Source of the DNA: Polytrichum commune
Taxonomy: Eukaryota > Streptophyta > Polytrichopsida > Polytrichales > Polytrichaceae
DNA: 64,000 nt
Assembly (NCBI GenBank): GCA_950295325.1
Contig: OX485806.1
Span: forward strand, 16,244,001 to 16,308,000
Direction: 5' to 3'
Shown here one piece after another: positions 36,322 through 46,898 of this stretch. The translations under genes were made by a program, and so were the position numbers. Numbering within the stretch: position 1 is the first letter of the stretch; the number at the start of each line of letters is the position of its first letter. The notes beneath the pieces were generated by a model. The model did no database searches. It was not told the DNA's origin and saw only the letters and a list, made by a program, of their open reading frames with translations.

Positions 36322-36730
36322 TTAAATGGTAGCACCTTGCATTTAGATGTAGATATTCATATTTGGAAAACCTTCAGGTTGATTTGTTAGTATTACAAGA
36401 ATTTGGAGTATATGGTGGAACAAGCTATGCCATTTGTCCAGCTACTGTGAGGATGTTCATTGTAAGTAATTTATTTCATTTTGCTGATGTTGTGATCTAC
36501 TACAACAAGATTGTGGACCTCTTGGGCTAATGAATTTTATTTCTGGAGACAAGGCCCCATACAAATCTCAAGGACCGGTATGACTAGTTCTTGGTTTTCA
36601 CAAAGAAGTGTCCAACATACTATTTGTCCTTGATTAGTGGTGATTTCTAGTGGTTCAGGGTTCACGCTAAAGCCATTGAATTGTTTAATTATACAAGTGA
36701 GAGGGTGGTCTAAACGTCTATACTTTCAAG
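36322..36730 (+). repeat. duplicated segment C, copy 2 (empty site)
   Basis: It contains an exon-like stretch 36378-36461 (CTTCAG|GTT ... ATT|GTAAGT; 28 codons, LQEFGVYGGTSYAICPATVR), unrecognised but open, and a damaged copy of the cytochrome b5 reductase exon at 36509-36577 in which the acceptor CAACAG|G has become CAACAAG, shifting the frame. At 36612-36620 the sequence GTCCAACATAC is uninterrupted where copy 1 holds the 580-bp element. Confidence 0.85.
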
Positions 36731-37165
36731 GTTATTTTGTAGTACAAACTTTCTCAAAAGCTCATGCTAATTGTTGTTGCTACTGCATTTTGTTTCTCAA
36801 ACATTCAAAGAGGTAGTTTGGTGGTTCTTGGCAATGTGTATGTTTTTGAAATTATCATGATTTCAATCTGTGATAGATTCTGCACTCACAGTTACATTTG
36901 TGGATCTATAGAGAAGATATCTCCTGCGATGTACAATGTACTTTAAAAGCTTATCATACGAAAGAAATGCAACACATACATTCAACGCACATTCCATCTC
37001 AACCTCACAACTCCCAGTTCTCCTTCATTGAAAATTCAATACAGTATATAAAACTGTCCTGCAAGAGCAATTCAATTTGACCTATTAGTATACAAGGGAG
37101 CCTGTTATGACGACCTCATATTCCAAAAGCACTTTATCTAGAAAACTACTTTTGTGCACTAGCCA
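36731..37165 (+). repeat. duplicated segment B, copy 2
   Basis: TTATTTTGTAGTACAAACTT followed by the same order of blocks as 34808-35220. It directly follows segment C copy 2, whereas copy 1 of B follows segment A copy 2, so the segments have been shuffled rather than simply duplicated in tandem. Confidence 0.85.
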
Positions 37166-37927
37166 GGTAGATGTTTCAACATAATCGGGTATGTTTCATC
37201 TGCGCGCATAATCAATTGCAACGCGTATTGTTGCACTGCACCTACATGTGTGATACAATCTATTCAGAGTCATACATAAGAGCTTGTCATTGTGCATATC
37301 CTAAAAGAGGAATTAAACGAAGTTATAGCGCTGAACAAAAATAAAGCTCTACTCATGTCATAAATCAACAACCCTGATTTTCTCACACAAACAAGCCTTC
37401 AAACAACTTAATATGTCGAATTCAATAGCTTGGTTGAAGTAAGGCATAACTAATATGATGAGGTTCGAAAAGAGATACACGAACGAATTTGAATAAGGCG
37501 TATGCAACGATTTCAACCATGGGATCGGTCGTGGTTTCATAGAAGTGATATGCATGATTTTTGGTCAAAACATACGAATTCTTTTTTCAAACATTTATAT
37601 TGTTGTGGAATATGTGGCGTGACAAAGATTTAGAGTTATAGTACCAATCATTTAGGAGTTGGGGTTATAGTATCAACTTTGTGGGTGATGCATAATTTTG
37701 TAATGTTGTTCTTTTTTTGTACCTTACAAATGGAAAAAATATCAACCCTCAAGTAAATGGGCCATAAATGGACACTTTTACTCTGCGCCTACTTTTTGTA
37801 GGATATGTAACTCATAATAATTTTCGAAACAAGTTCTGAAATAAAATCATTTAAGTCCAAACTTACAAGGTTCTTCACACTTGAGGTAAGAAGATTAATA
37901 TTTATAAACTTTTCGCATGATTTGCAG

Positions 37928-38068
37928 GAGCCAAGTATACTGACATGTTATGTCTGGCTGTGGCGATGTTGGGAGCATGAATTTTTACAGCATAGTAGTA
38001 ATCCATCACTGCTTCGTGCAGTTTTCTATGCTTATGGATGCGATTACTTCCAGATCGGTTTACTCAAG
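37928..38068 (+). pseudogene. probable ABCC (MRP-type) transporter exon fragment
   Basis: An open 47-codon exon with acceptor TTTGCAG|GAG and donor CTCAAG|GTGCAT. The second half reads NPSLLRAVFYAYGCDYFQIG then LLK, resembling the start of the first transmembrane domain of plant ABCC10/ABCC13-type transporters (PSLLRA...AYGWPYxxLGLLKVxND). The usual Trp is Cys here. No following exon (VNDxxxFAGP...) could be found, and the segment lies at the right end of the exon patchwork, so it is treated as a captured fragment. The family call is tentative. Confidence 0.5.
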
Positions 38069-40740
38069 GTGCATGAGCTCAATTTGTTAAATAATAGAAG
38101 TGTGATCAGAAGGCTCCAATATAATTTAAGTACGTGCACGTATGTTGAGTTTCGCAGCTTAGAGTTATCCTTTAATTTAATGGGATTTTTTTCGGGAGTT
38201 GGTCCCCCATGATTTTCCGTCCGCACGAAGGATGAAATTCGTCAACTTCCGGCTTTGCCAACTTCCTTGCGGACTTCTTCTCCCACCAGCGGTAGGCCTT
38301 TGGCCCCTAGCGGCTCGTTGGGTTTTCTACCTAGTCGGCTACCATCCCTTTGAACATGTTAATCGTTTTGAGGAGTCTATATGGTTTAGGTACACAAGTT
38401 GGTTCATCATATATTTTTCTTCCCCATCATCTTCGAGATTGTCCCTAATACTTTGGTTATAAGCCCTGCCATTGTTCAAACATTATAACAACTCGCAAAA
38501 AGGTTGTACAAATCCATAAGAAAACAAAATGCTAAAAGGTCCAAAACATTTGAGAATGGAAATAGAAATTGATGATAGAAACACCATATTCAAAATTTTG
38601 GGAAAATTCCATGATTTTGGGAAAATACATTTTAGGTCTACTCCACCTAAACTGTCATCAAATTGGGAGACTGGAAATCTCCCAAAATTTCGAATATGGT
38701 GTTTAGACAATGAAAATATATAGGACAACCTTAAACACAAAACCTTAACCCCCAAACAATAATTAAGGAGTAATGATGTGTTCATAATAGAGCTATAATA
38801 GCATCTAATTATTCAAATAATATATGTTGTTGTGCCATTCATGTGCATAGTTTGCTTGAAATAATTGCACTTAATCCAATGGTATCAATAAACCAATTGC
38901 GTGAACTTGACAACGTATGTGGGAATTTGTGGATTTTGTGGATTTGTCTTAATTGATTGTTTGAAGGGCCCAATAATTCCAACATATATACAATAAACGC
39001 ACCAATAATTGAGTGGTATGTGCATAGGTGAGGATATAAGAATAATCACCAAAAAAGAGGTAATAAAAAAATCAATGACAAAAAAAAGACCCATAGAAGG
39101 TCCAAATTAATGCTAGCATGGATTGGACTTGCTAATTATCTCGTACCAGTTTGGTGTTTTATTTCATATCCTACAAGAAGTGGATGCTAGTAGAAAAATA
39201 TATGGAAAAAAACTCGGATAATGGTGTTGTAGGTGTGGATTTCTAGGCCGGACATCCAGGCTAGGGCAGCGGGGGTCGACATCGGAGTTGGGTTTATCAC
39301 CCTCAAGTACCAGACCTAGTGGGCAAAGGGGTTGGGTACCGGCATCCCCCACTATGCCGGGGTTGCCAGACATGGCATCTACCCTTTGGCAATACCCATG
39401 CTAGTGAGGATGCTCTAATGCACACATTTTGCACATAACATGGGAGATGGGTCATGAATGGTTAAGGTAGAAAAATAGAAAATGGTGAAAATAAGCTAAT
39501 TCGGTCATAAATAGTGGTTTGAAAATTGTGCAATCTTTTTAAGAGATGGAGTAGAGGAGACGATGAGGAATGCAACGTGTCTCGTAAATTTATTTCTTGT
39601 AATTATTATTATTTTTCCAAAGAAACAAGTACATCAAACCTCCTACTTGTACAACAGAGTCTCTTTGATTTGAGCATCAAAATATCCAATATATGTACGA
39701 ATGCACACAAAATGGTTAACTCAATGGCACCCAAAAGCAATCCCAAGTGGTGTGAAACCTGATCAATCTAGCCAATCACTGCATTCTTTTTATGCCATCT
39801 TTTTTATAATTCGGCATATTGGGTCCACACATTGACGAATCATTCTACTCCTAGTCTAGTGCACCAATAGTGATCATTCATCGTTTTCCGTTTTTCTACC
39901 TTATTTTTTCCAATAAGCCCACTTCTCCTAGGATATGAAATGCGTGGTGGTTAGCGAACCCACATTGAGGCCACAACCACTTTCCTTTGAAGCTCATATG
40001 AAAATATCATTCATTATCAAATTGACAATTTGTTTGCTCATCAAACGGTCATATGGATCCTTCAATTATATTGATTGTTGAGTCTAGAATGGTTCTCATA
40101 TTTCGAGCACATAATCCAATCTCTTTTAAACATGTCTTCTTGGTTTCCATTCTTGGAGCCACACCTAACCATATGTCACTCAAATATAGGTGTCATACTA
40201 GGATAGGTAACGGAATTTGACACGTCTATCTTAGCCCACCTACCCTCCTCGTGGTTAGACAATCAAACAACCTTACTTTCTTGACACCTTGACAAACAAG
40301 GATTTGACACGTGACACAAAATGACACCATATGAAAGGTATTGTAAGGTAAACCTCAATGGGAAACCTATGACATCCCAACACAACCAAAATCACATTTG
40401 ATACTCTCAAAGGAGGCCTTTCTTATTAAAGAATGGAATTCTTTCCACTTCACGGAAAGAACCTAGATTACCCTTACCTTACTGACTTTCTCAAATGTGA
40501 ATTTGAATCGTACTTGAAGCAACCATTAACACCACCCCCAACACAAAAGCATCATTGCTTAGTGCACCTCAAATCATAGACTTGCCATCAAAAGTGGCTA
40601 GTGGTCAACTGTCCCAATCCCTAAAAACAACAAATCATATCAATTATGCATGCTTACAATGTAGTTTACTGCCTATGTTGCGGTGGGTGGGCTCTTGGTT
40701 TTTCCGTCAAGTAGAGAGAACATTTCAGGCCTTGGACAAC
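38069..40740. other. intergenic DNA with family-1 repeats
   Basis: No host gene was recognised. A GC-richer patch at 38215-38345 has no supported coding meaning. Family-1 repeat copies occur at 39080-39190 (reverse) and 39905-40215 (forward, with CTTCTCCTAGGATATGAAAT and CTCAAATATAGGTGTCATAC). Confidence 0.55.
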
Positions 40741-41275
40741 TAACCGACTAATTCAATTATTAGTTAACTAGTTGCCTTTCGTAACTATAGATTTTCACGA
40801 TTTTACTTGCCAAAATTTGTAGTTAACTATAGTTGTTTTAAATTCGGACTGCCAAAAAATCTAGTTAACTATAGTTATATTTAGTTAACTAAATATGTAA
40901 TTAACTAAAGTTGAGCGGAACTTGTTCACGGAATTATGTTGTAGTGTTGTAGTGTCACTAGTGTGTTATTTGTGTTGATGGTGTACATGGAGGTTATTCC
41001 AAAGCCCAACACTGTTAATGATCATATAAAGGCATTTCTTGATGATCCTCAATGGCCCGAGCATATTAAAGACCCTCAATTGAAGCAAATCAAGAGACGA
41101 ACTTCTTCCAATATATAGTAATACTTGAAAATTTTCTAGTTAACTATAGTTGTTTTTGAATAATGTCTTCAAATTTTATAGTTAACTATAGTTATTCTTC
41201 AAATTGGTTGAAATTTGTCTAGTTAATTATAGTTGTTCCCTAAAATATATTGAAAAAATGGAGTTGATTATAATT
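40740..41275. repeat. cluster of TAGTTAACTATAGTT motifs flanking a small ORF
   Basis: The palindrome-like motif TAGTTAACTATAGTT or a close variant occurs at least five times (near 40758, 40832, 40863, 41139 and 41181, with variants near 40880 and 41220). The blocks lie on both sides of a short coding-like island at 40978-41118. Arrays of short subterminal motifs are typical binding sites for DNA-transposon transposases. Confidence 0.6.
40978..41118 (+). CDS. small open frame of unknown function within the motif cluster
   Basis: An ATG-to-TAG frame of 46 codons, starting MVYMEVIPKPNTVNDHIKAF and ending QIKRRTSSNI. It is less AT-rich than its surroundings and uses varied codons, with a Pro/Asp/Lys-rich composition that looks protein-like. 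No family was recognised. It is probably a remnant of the protein of a DNA transposon whose subterminal repeats flank it. Expression or function cannot be judged. Confidence 0.3.
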   Translation: MVYMEVIPKPNTVNDHIKAFLDDPQWPEHIKDPQLKQIKRRTSSNI

Positions 41276-42149
41276 ATTCTGGCAGTTGTCCAAGCGGAAT
41301 AAAACCGCCAACCCCTTCATTCAGATTTGGGTACCTCTCCACTATCATTTGGTAGTTTAGGGTCATTTCGGACCATATTTAAAGATGTTACAATATTATG
41401 CACATTAGAGCTTCTTTTGAAGTTGAGTAACATTAAACAAAAAGTTGTAAAAAATGGATTTTAGACTACATCCATATAGTTGGAATAAGGGTCATTAGTT
41501 TTGATCTCTACCAAACCACTTCAAAATTGCATTTATCTTCCAAAAAACTTTAAAAAAAAAACCCCAAGAATCAACACAATTTGATATTTGATTTCCTTGG
41601 TTGGAGTTCGAGTTTCATAGCTCTTGGGAATATGAATTCAAAAACATTGATGTCATTGACTTTGTTACTTTCCTAGAACAAGAGTTTTTGTAATAAAGAA
41701 AAAACTCAAGGATTCCAACCACTTCAAGATCCATAAAAAAAAGTTTTGATACTTAATTCTACTGCCCTAAATAGTCCTATTATTGTGGGCCACAATAATT
41801 TTATAGAGCCCGCGCTATCTTTCATAATAAGAATAATTTGGCCACATCAATTTTCAACCCATGCCAAATTTCTAGTATGAAATTAGCGTGGCCCAGATTG
41901 AATTCTTTTTTTTGGGAAAATTAACATAGAGATTATTTTATTTTGTGTTATTTTTGTTCTAGGAAAAATATCTAAAGTGTTGGTTGGAATTCTTCGTGAA
42001 GAGTTAGGGGAAGACCCGGGGTCTTGGACCCACATTAATTCCACCCACACTAATAAGACTATTTAGTGTAGTTTGTTTGGATCTAACGTATCAATTTGCT
42101 CGTTCCAAGTGCAAGGAAAAAATAGAAAACATTAGAAATTAATACTTTG

Positions 42150-42450
42150 TATTGAAAGATTCAATAGGAATAGAGAAAAGATTGCACAAACATTCACACA
42201 TACACAAAGGCATATGAACAATGCTTGGAGTGAGATAGTTTTCCTCACCCCCGGCCTTGCCTTTTATTCATAAGTTTAGGTTACATTGTGCCGGCCAACC
42301 CTAGCTTGGTGGCCAACCCTAACTTCGGCGGCCAACCCTAAACCGAGCGTTGACTTCTCGGTTTTCGTTGACTTTTTATTTACCAATGCAACATTTGACC
42401 AAGAGCTACATTAAGGCTTTCTTTCTCCATTCAAAGTTTTTCCTTCTACA
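42150..42450 (-). repeat. copia 3' LTR
   Basis: From TATTGAAAGATTCAATAGGA to CTCCATTCAAAGTTTTTCCTTCTACA on the + strand, about 93% identical by eye to the LTR at 46582-46898. Its inner edge abuts the polypurine tract. Confidence 0.92.
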
Positions 42451-43135
42451 CTCCCACTTTGCGAATTGTCAAAGACTTCTAAGTCTATTTCCCTACTTAA
42501 TGAATGATGCCTATCCTTTGCTAATGCTTTTGTTAGTACATCCGCTATCATATGCTCCGTAGGACAATAACTCAAACATATCTCTTCCGTCTCTAATTTC
42601 TCCCTAATGAAATGGTGTTGGATGTCGATGTGTTTGGTGCGGGAGTGATGCATGAGATTCTTAGCAAGTTGTATGCAACCTTGGTTATCACACATGATGG
42701 ATGTGGCTCTTTCTTGCACATATTCCACGTCCGCTAATAGTTGTCGTAGCCAAATCGCCTCTTTTGTACATTGGCTAGTAGTCATGTATTCCGCCTCCGT
42801 TGTGGACAATGCAATGGTGGGTTGTTTCTTGCATTTCCACGAAATGGCTTCACGGCCCACAAGAAATACGTACCCCGTCGGTCATTGGTGTCGCCCGCCC
42901 AATCCGCATCGCAAAATTCTATCAAAGATATGTCGTTACCTCCAAGGAAAAGTTTGAGTTCCAAACTCCCTTTCAAATACCTCAAGATACGTTTCACGGC
43001 CATCCAATGCGACGGACCAGCCTTGGCCATGAATTGACTCACCGTACTTACCGCAAATGCGAGGTCCAGCTGTGTGCCCACCATGGCATACATGAGAGAT
43101 CCTACCGCCACTTGAGAATAACCCTTTGCCACCAA
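42411..43135 (-). pseudogene. copia RT C-terminus and RNase H domain
   Basis: The minus-strand frame 43135-42782 starts LVAKGYSQ and passes straight to VGSLMYAMVGTQLDLAFAVS. The frame 42860-42411 then gives the RNase H domain: ALSTTEAEYM, DNQGCIQLAKN, HHSRTKHIDIQHHFIREK and MIADVLTKAL. A 1-nt shift separates the two near 42860. The catalytic palm of reverse transcriptase, including its YVDD site, should lie between GYSQ and VGSLMYAM but has been deleted. Confidence 0.9.
42451..42460 (-). other. copia polypurine tract
   Basis: The minus strand reads AAAGTGGGAG directly before the 3' LTR start TGTAGAAGG. This is the usual plus-strand priming site of copia elements. Confidence 0.8.
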
Positions 43136-44449
43136 CTATGTTTTGTACCTTATGATGTTGCCCGATGCATCGTGTTTGGTGCGAAACACCCATTTGCACC
43201 CAACACTCCTACGACCCTCGGGAAGGGTGCTCAACTCCCACGTTCCATTGGCCACGAGCGAGTCGTACTCCTCTTGCATTGCGGTCTCCCACTTGCTCGC
43301 ATCCTCGGATCGCATGGCCTCACACAAATTCAACGGGTCGTCCACAAGTGCCACATTGGCACGTTCTCGTTCGTGTTGGGGAAGAATGTGATTTTTCCAC
43401 CATTCTCCGCGTGGCCGCCGTTCCTTCAAAGAATACCTTCCATCCTTACCAAAACTCTCTCCATTGTCATCACTCAATGTGCGCATTACATCACGAACAT
43501 TCGCTCCATTGTCATCACTCATTGCATGCGGTTGCAGAGCCTCACCAACTCTTTCATCCGTGCCATCATTCAATGTTGGTCCTCCATTTTGAGTCACTTT
43601 ATCTCCCACTCTCTCCTTATACTTATCATTATGCTCACATTTTGAAGATTCGTCCACAATGACCACATTTGGTCCTTCATTTCTCCCAGTTGGACGTATC
43701 TCCGAATCACCGCCCATGCTTGTAGAATCCTCTAAGAATTCAACGTCCCTACATTTTATGATTTTCTTTGTTTGCAAACACATAAGCCTATAGGCCTTAG
43801 TACCTTCACAATATCCTAGAAACAAACATTTGGTGCCTTTGGCGTCGAGCTTATCCTTCTTCTCGTCCGGCACCATTGTATACGCCAAGCATCCAAACAC
43901 TCGCATATGCGCAACGCTAGGTTTCCTCCCGCTCCACGCTTCCTCGGGAGTCATGCGCTACAATGCCCTTGTTGGACACCGGTTTCTCGTATAAACTGCG
44001 TTCACCACCGCTTCCGTCCAAAATGATTTGTCGAGCTTTTGAGCATGGATCATGTTCCTCGCCATCTCTACAATGGTACGATTCGCACGTTCCACCACTC
44101 CGTTTTGTTGCGGCCGATACGGTGTAGACGTTTCTTTGGCGACGCCGTGGTCCACCAAAAACTTCATGAATGCCTTGGACATGAACTCTCCACCATTGTC
44201 CGAGCGAAACACCTTGATCTTGTGCTCGGATTGCGTTTCCACAAGCGCCTTGAATTCCTTGAACCTCATGAAACATTCGTCTTTGGTCTTCAACACGTAC
44301 AACCACACCTTCCTCGAGAAATCGTCAATGAAGGTGACAAAATACTTTGCACTGCCCATGGGTGTGGTGCACATGGGTCCGCATACGTCGGAGTGTATAA
44401 TTTTCAAAGGCTTTGTGGCTCGCCTCGCTCCTTCGGTGGGAAATGGCAA
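43136..44449 (-). pseudogene. copia integrase and start of reverse transcriptase
   Basis: The frame 44449-43958 holds the integrase core with the catalytic D,D,E residues in context: IIHSDVCGPM, FRSDNGGEFMSKAF and TPYRPQQNGVVERANRTIVE. An in-frame stop follows at CPTRAL, then the frame 43954-43136 continues with TPEEAWSGRKPSVAHMRVFG (GKR-like region) and the start of RT (ASKWETAMQEEYDSLVANGT, GCKWVFRTKHDASGNI). It ends at a TAG where family members have Ala-Arg before LVAKGYSQ. Confidence 0.92.
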
Positions 44450-44455
44450 CCGATG

Positions 44456-45219
44456 TTATTTGCCTTCAATGCATGCTTCGCAAACCAAAGGCGAAGGATA
44501 AGAAACTTTGGTGAGGTCGATGCTGGTCACCATGCTCCGGAGGGCACGTACGCCTTTCTCGTTCAAATGACCAAGGCGGCGGTGCCAAAGTTGGAGACCT
44601 CCGTCTCCTCCATTAGATTGCACCAAGTTGGCCACATCCATTCCGTGTACCTTTACAACATGCAAGTGATACAAATTTTCCTCCCGATGTGCAATGACAA
44701 CGGGATGACCATCGGAAGCCCGAATGTGCATTCGTTGATGTTGAATTGCACCTTCAAACTGCTCGACACAAGTTTGCTCACCGAGAGCAAATTGGCATGC
44801 AATTTCGGTACATGGAGGCATTCATTGATGCGGATCTTATTAATCTTGCCTCTCACCATCACCTCCGTCACAATGGATCCAATACCGATTGCCTCCAAGA
44901 TGCTATCATCTCCCAAATGTACACTTCGTGAAGTGAGTACCTCATATGTGTCGAATGCGAGGCGATGAGAGGTCATGTGCTTCGTTGCTCCGGAATCCAT
45001 TATCCATTCCGACATGCTCCACGCATGAGGTGTGTGTTGCACGGTGAATGCAAAATCGGCGTCATCCTTCACAATCTTGGCGTTCTCCCTCTCCTTGTTC
45101 TTGGCCTTGTAACAAAACCGGGCAATGTGACCCAGTTTGCCACAATAAAAACACGTTCGTGTGCCTTGCCTAATTTGGCGTGAAGACGATGTATCCATCT
45201 TACCTTGCCGCAACATCAT
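44456..45219 (-). pseudogene. copia zinc knuckle, protease and GAG-pre-integrase region
   Basis: The frame 45219-44653 contains the zinc knuckle CFYCGKLGHIARFC, the protease active site WIMDSGATKHMT and the LHVPKLHANLLSVSKL block. After a frameshift, the frame 44821-44456 gives the GAG-pre-integrase domain (LWHRRLGHLNEKGVRALRSM, CEACIEGK). A stop separates it from the integrase core at 44449. Confidence 0.9.
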
Positions 45220-45234
45220 TACCGCATCCTCACT

Positions 45235-45834
45235 TCGCGGGTCCTTCTACTTGCGCTTTGACACCTCGTGCATTAATCGCGCCGTGACGTAGTCCATCGT
45301 AAGCTCCTCCCTCGCCTTGGTTTCCAATGACGTGATCAAGTATTCGTACGAGGGCGGCAAGCTCTCGAGCAACGTCATGACGGTGTCTTCGTCTCGCACG
45401 GGTACCTCCATGCATGCAAGTTGATCCGCAAGTGCCTTCAAGTGGTTGATGTGATCCAAAACATCTTCTCCTTCTTGCATCTTGCACGTGAAGAACTTGC
45501 GGCGGATGAATAGAATGTTGGACAAACTCTTTGTCTCATGGATGTTACAAAGAGTCTTCCACGCCTCCGCGGGTCCCTTACAACTCTTGATGTGGACAAG
45601 TTGGTTGTCGGCCAAGTTGAGGCCGATCACGGACATGGCCTTCCTTATACGCCGCTCGTACTCCTTCTTTACCTTCGGATCCACATTTGAGGGTGGAGCC
45701 TCCTCGGATCCATCGATAATGTCCCAAAGATCTATAGAGGCCGAGAGCATTTCAATCTTAAACTTCCAAAGGTTGAACCTTTCTCCATGGAACTTATCAA
45801 TGGTTTTGGCACTCTTTCCCTCTAAAGAAGCCAT
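45235..45834 (-). pseudogene. copia Gag
   Basis: The minus-strand ATG at 45834 opens MASLEGKSAKTIDKFHGERF and continues through the UBN2-type Gag core (LWKFKIEMLSASIDLWDII, LADNQLVHIKSCKGPAEAWK, LLESLPPSYEYLITSLE). A single TAG after HEVSKRK (45247-45249) interrupts the frame, which reopens at once with KDPRSEDAVMM into the zinc-knuckle part. This is probably one ancestral Gag-Pol frame with a nonsense change. Confidence 0.92.
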
Positions 45835-45980
45835 CTCTCAAATGCCTTCACTAGGATCCCTCTCTATTCAAGGATGGTGTAAGAAGCCTAGAATCACTCA
45901 ATAAATTATCTTTCCACTCAAAGCTCTCAAGTTGGATCTTCTAAAAGTCTCACAATGTTACACTCACCTCAACAAGTGAG

Positions 45981-46378
45981 TGTCCACTTAAATCCTTCTT
46001 CATTCAAAGAGAGTAAGAGAGCATTCAAATCACTCAAAAGAGGAGTTCCTCATCTCATATGCACCTCAAACTCTCAAGTATGTCTATTCAAATATTTCTT
46101 CACTCAAAGAGACTAAGAGAGCACTCAAATCACTCAAAAGAGGAGTTCCTCACCTCATATGCACCTCAAGCTTTCAAGTATGTCCACTCAAATCTTCCTT
46201 CACTCAAAGAGACTAAGAGAGCATTCAAATCACTCAAAAGAGGAGTTCCTCGCCTCATATGCACCTCAAACTCTCAAGTATGTCCATTCAAATTTTTTTT
46301 CACTCAAAGAGACCAAGAGAGCACTTAAATCATTCAAAAGAGAAGTTCTTCACCTCATATGCACCTCAAACTCTCAAA
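45981..46378. repeat. 100-bp tandem repeat in the copia 5' leader
   Basis: The block GC(A/T)TTCAAATCACTCAAAAG recurs at 46021, 46121, 46221 and 46321, an exact 100-bp period, with a partial unit before the first. It lies between the Gag start and the 5' LTR. The open frames seen across it are a by-product of the repeat and not coding. Confidence 0.9.
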
Positions 46379-46564
46379 TGCAGCACATCATATTGTAATG
46401 CCTCAAAAATACATGAAAAAATACAAAAACAAATGAGCAAGAAAAGATTACAACCTCAAGACCTCGCCTCCTTCAACCGCCGGTCGATGCCGCACCTCCC
46501 GAAGCTCCGGCCGCCACGATCCACCCGCAACAATGATGCACTCAAATCTCTACTTCCACTAGCA

Positions 46565-46581
46565 TGAGTGGGCCCATAACC
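46565..46581 (-). promoter_or_regulatory. copia primer-binding site, half-tRNA (initiator Met) type
   Basis: Directly after the 5' LTR end the minus strand reads GGTTATGGGCCCAC. Its complement, GTGGGCCCATAACC, is the anticodon-arm sequence of plant initiator tRNA-Met, not the 3' CCA end. This is the arrangement known from Drosophila copia, where a 5' half of initiator tRNA-Met primes reverse transcription. Confidence 0.75.
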
Positions 46582-46898
46582 TATTGAAGGATTCAATAGG
46601 AGTAGAAAAAAAATTACACAAACATTCACACATACACAAAGACATATGAACAATGCTTGGAGTGAGATAGTTCTCCTCACCCCCGGCCTTGCCTTTTATT
46701 CATAAGTTTAGGTTACATTGTGCCGGCCAACCCTAGCTTGGTGGCCAACCCTAACTTCGGAGGCCAACCCTAACTCAGCCAACCCTAAACCGAGCGTTGA
46801 CTTCTCGGTTTTCGTTGATTCTTTATTTACCAATGCAACCTTTGACCAAGAGCAATATTAAGGCTTTCTTTTCTCCATTCAAAGCCTTTCCTTCTACA
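46582..46898 (-). repeat. copia 5' LTR
   Basis: From TATTGAAGGATTCAATAGGA to AAAGCCTTTCCTTCTACA on the + strand. It pairs with 42150-42450 and carries an extra CCAACCCTAACTCAG-type unit. Confidence 0.92.

Noticed and set aside
41280-41335. GGCAGTTGTCCAAGCGGAA... followed by GATTTGGGTACC, tRNA-like pieces
   Set aside because: The spacing and stems do not form a cloverleaf.
42800-45183. Plus-strand frames of 281 and 309 codons
   Set aside because: They are antisense shadows of the copia integrase and RT coding strand.
46059-46567. Three overlapping plus-strand frames with repeated peptides (MHLKLSSMS...)
   Set aside because: They are produced by the 100-bp tandem repeat in the copia leader and run antisense to the element.
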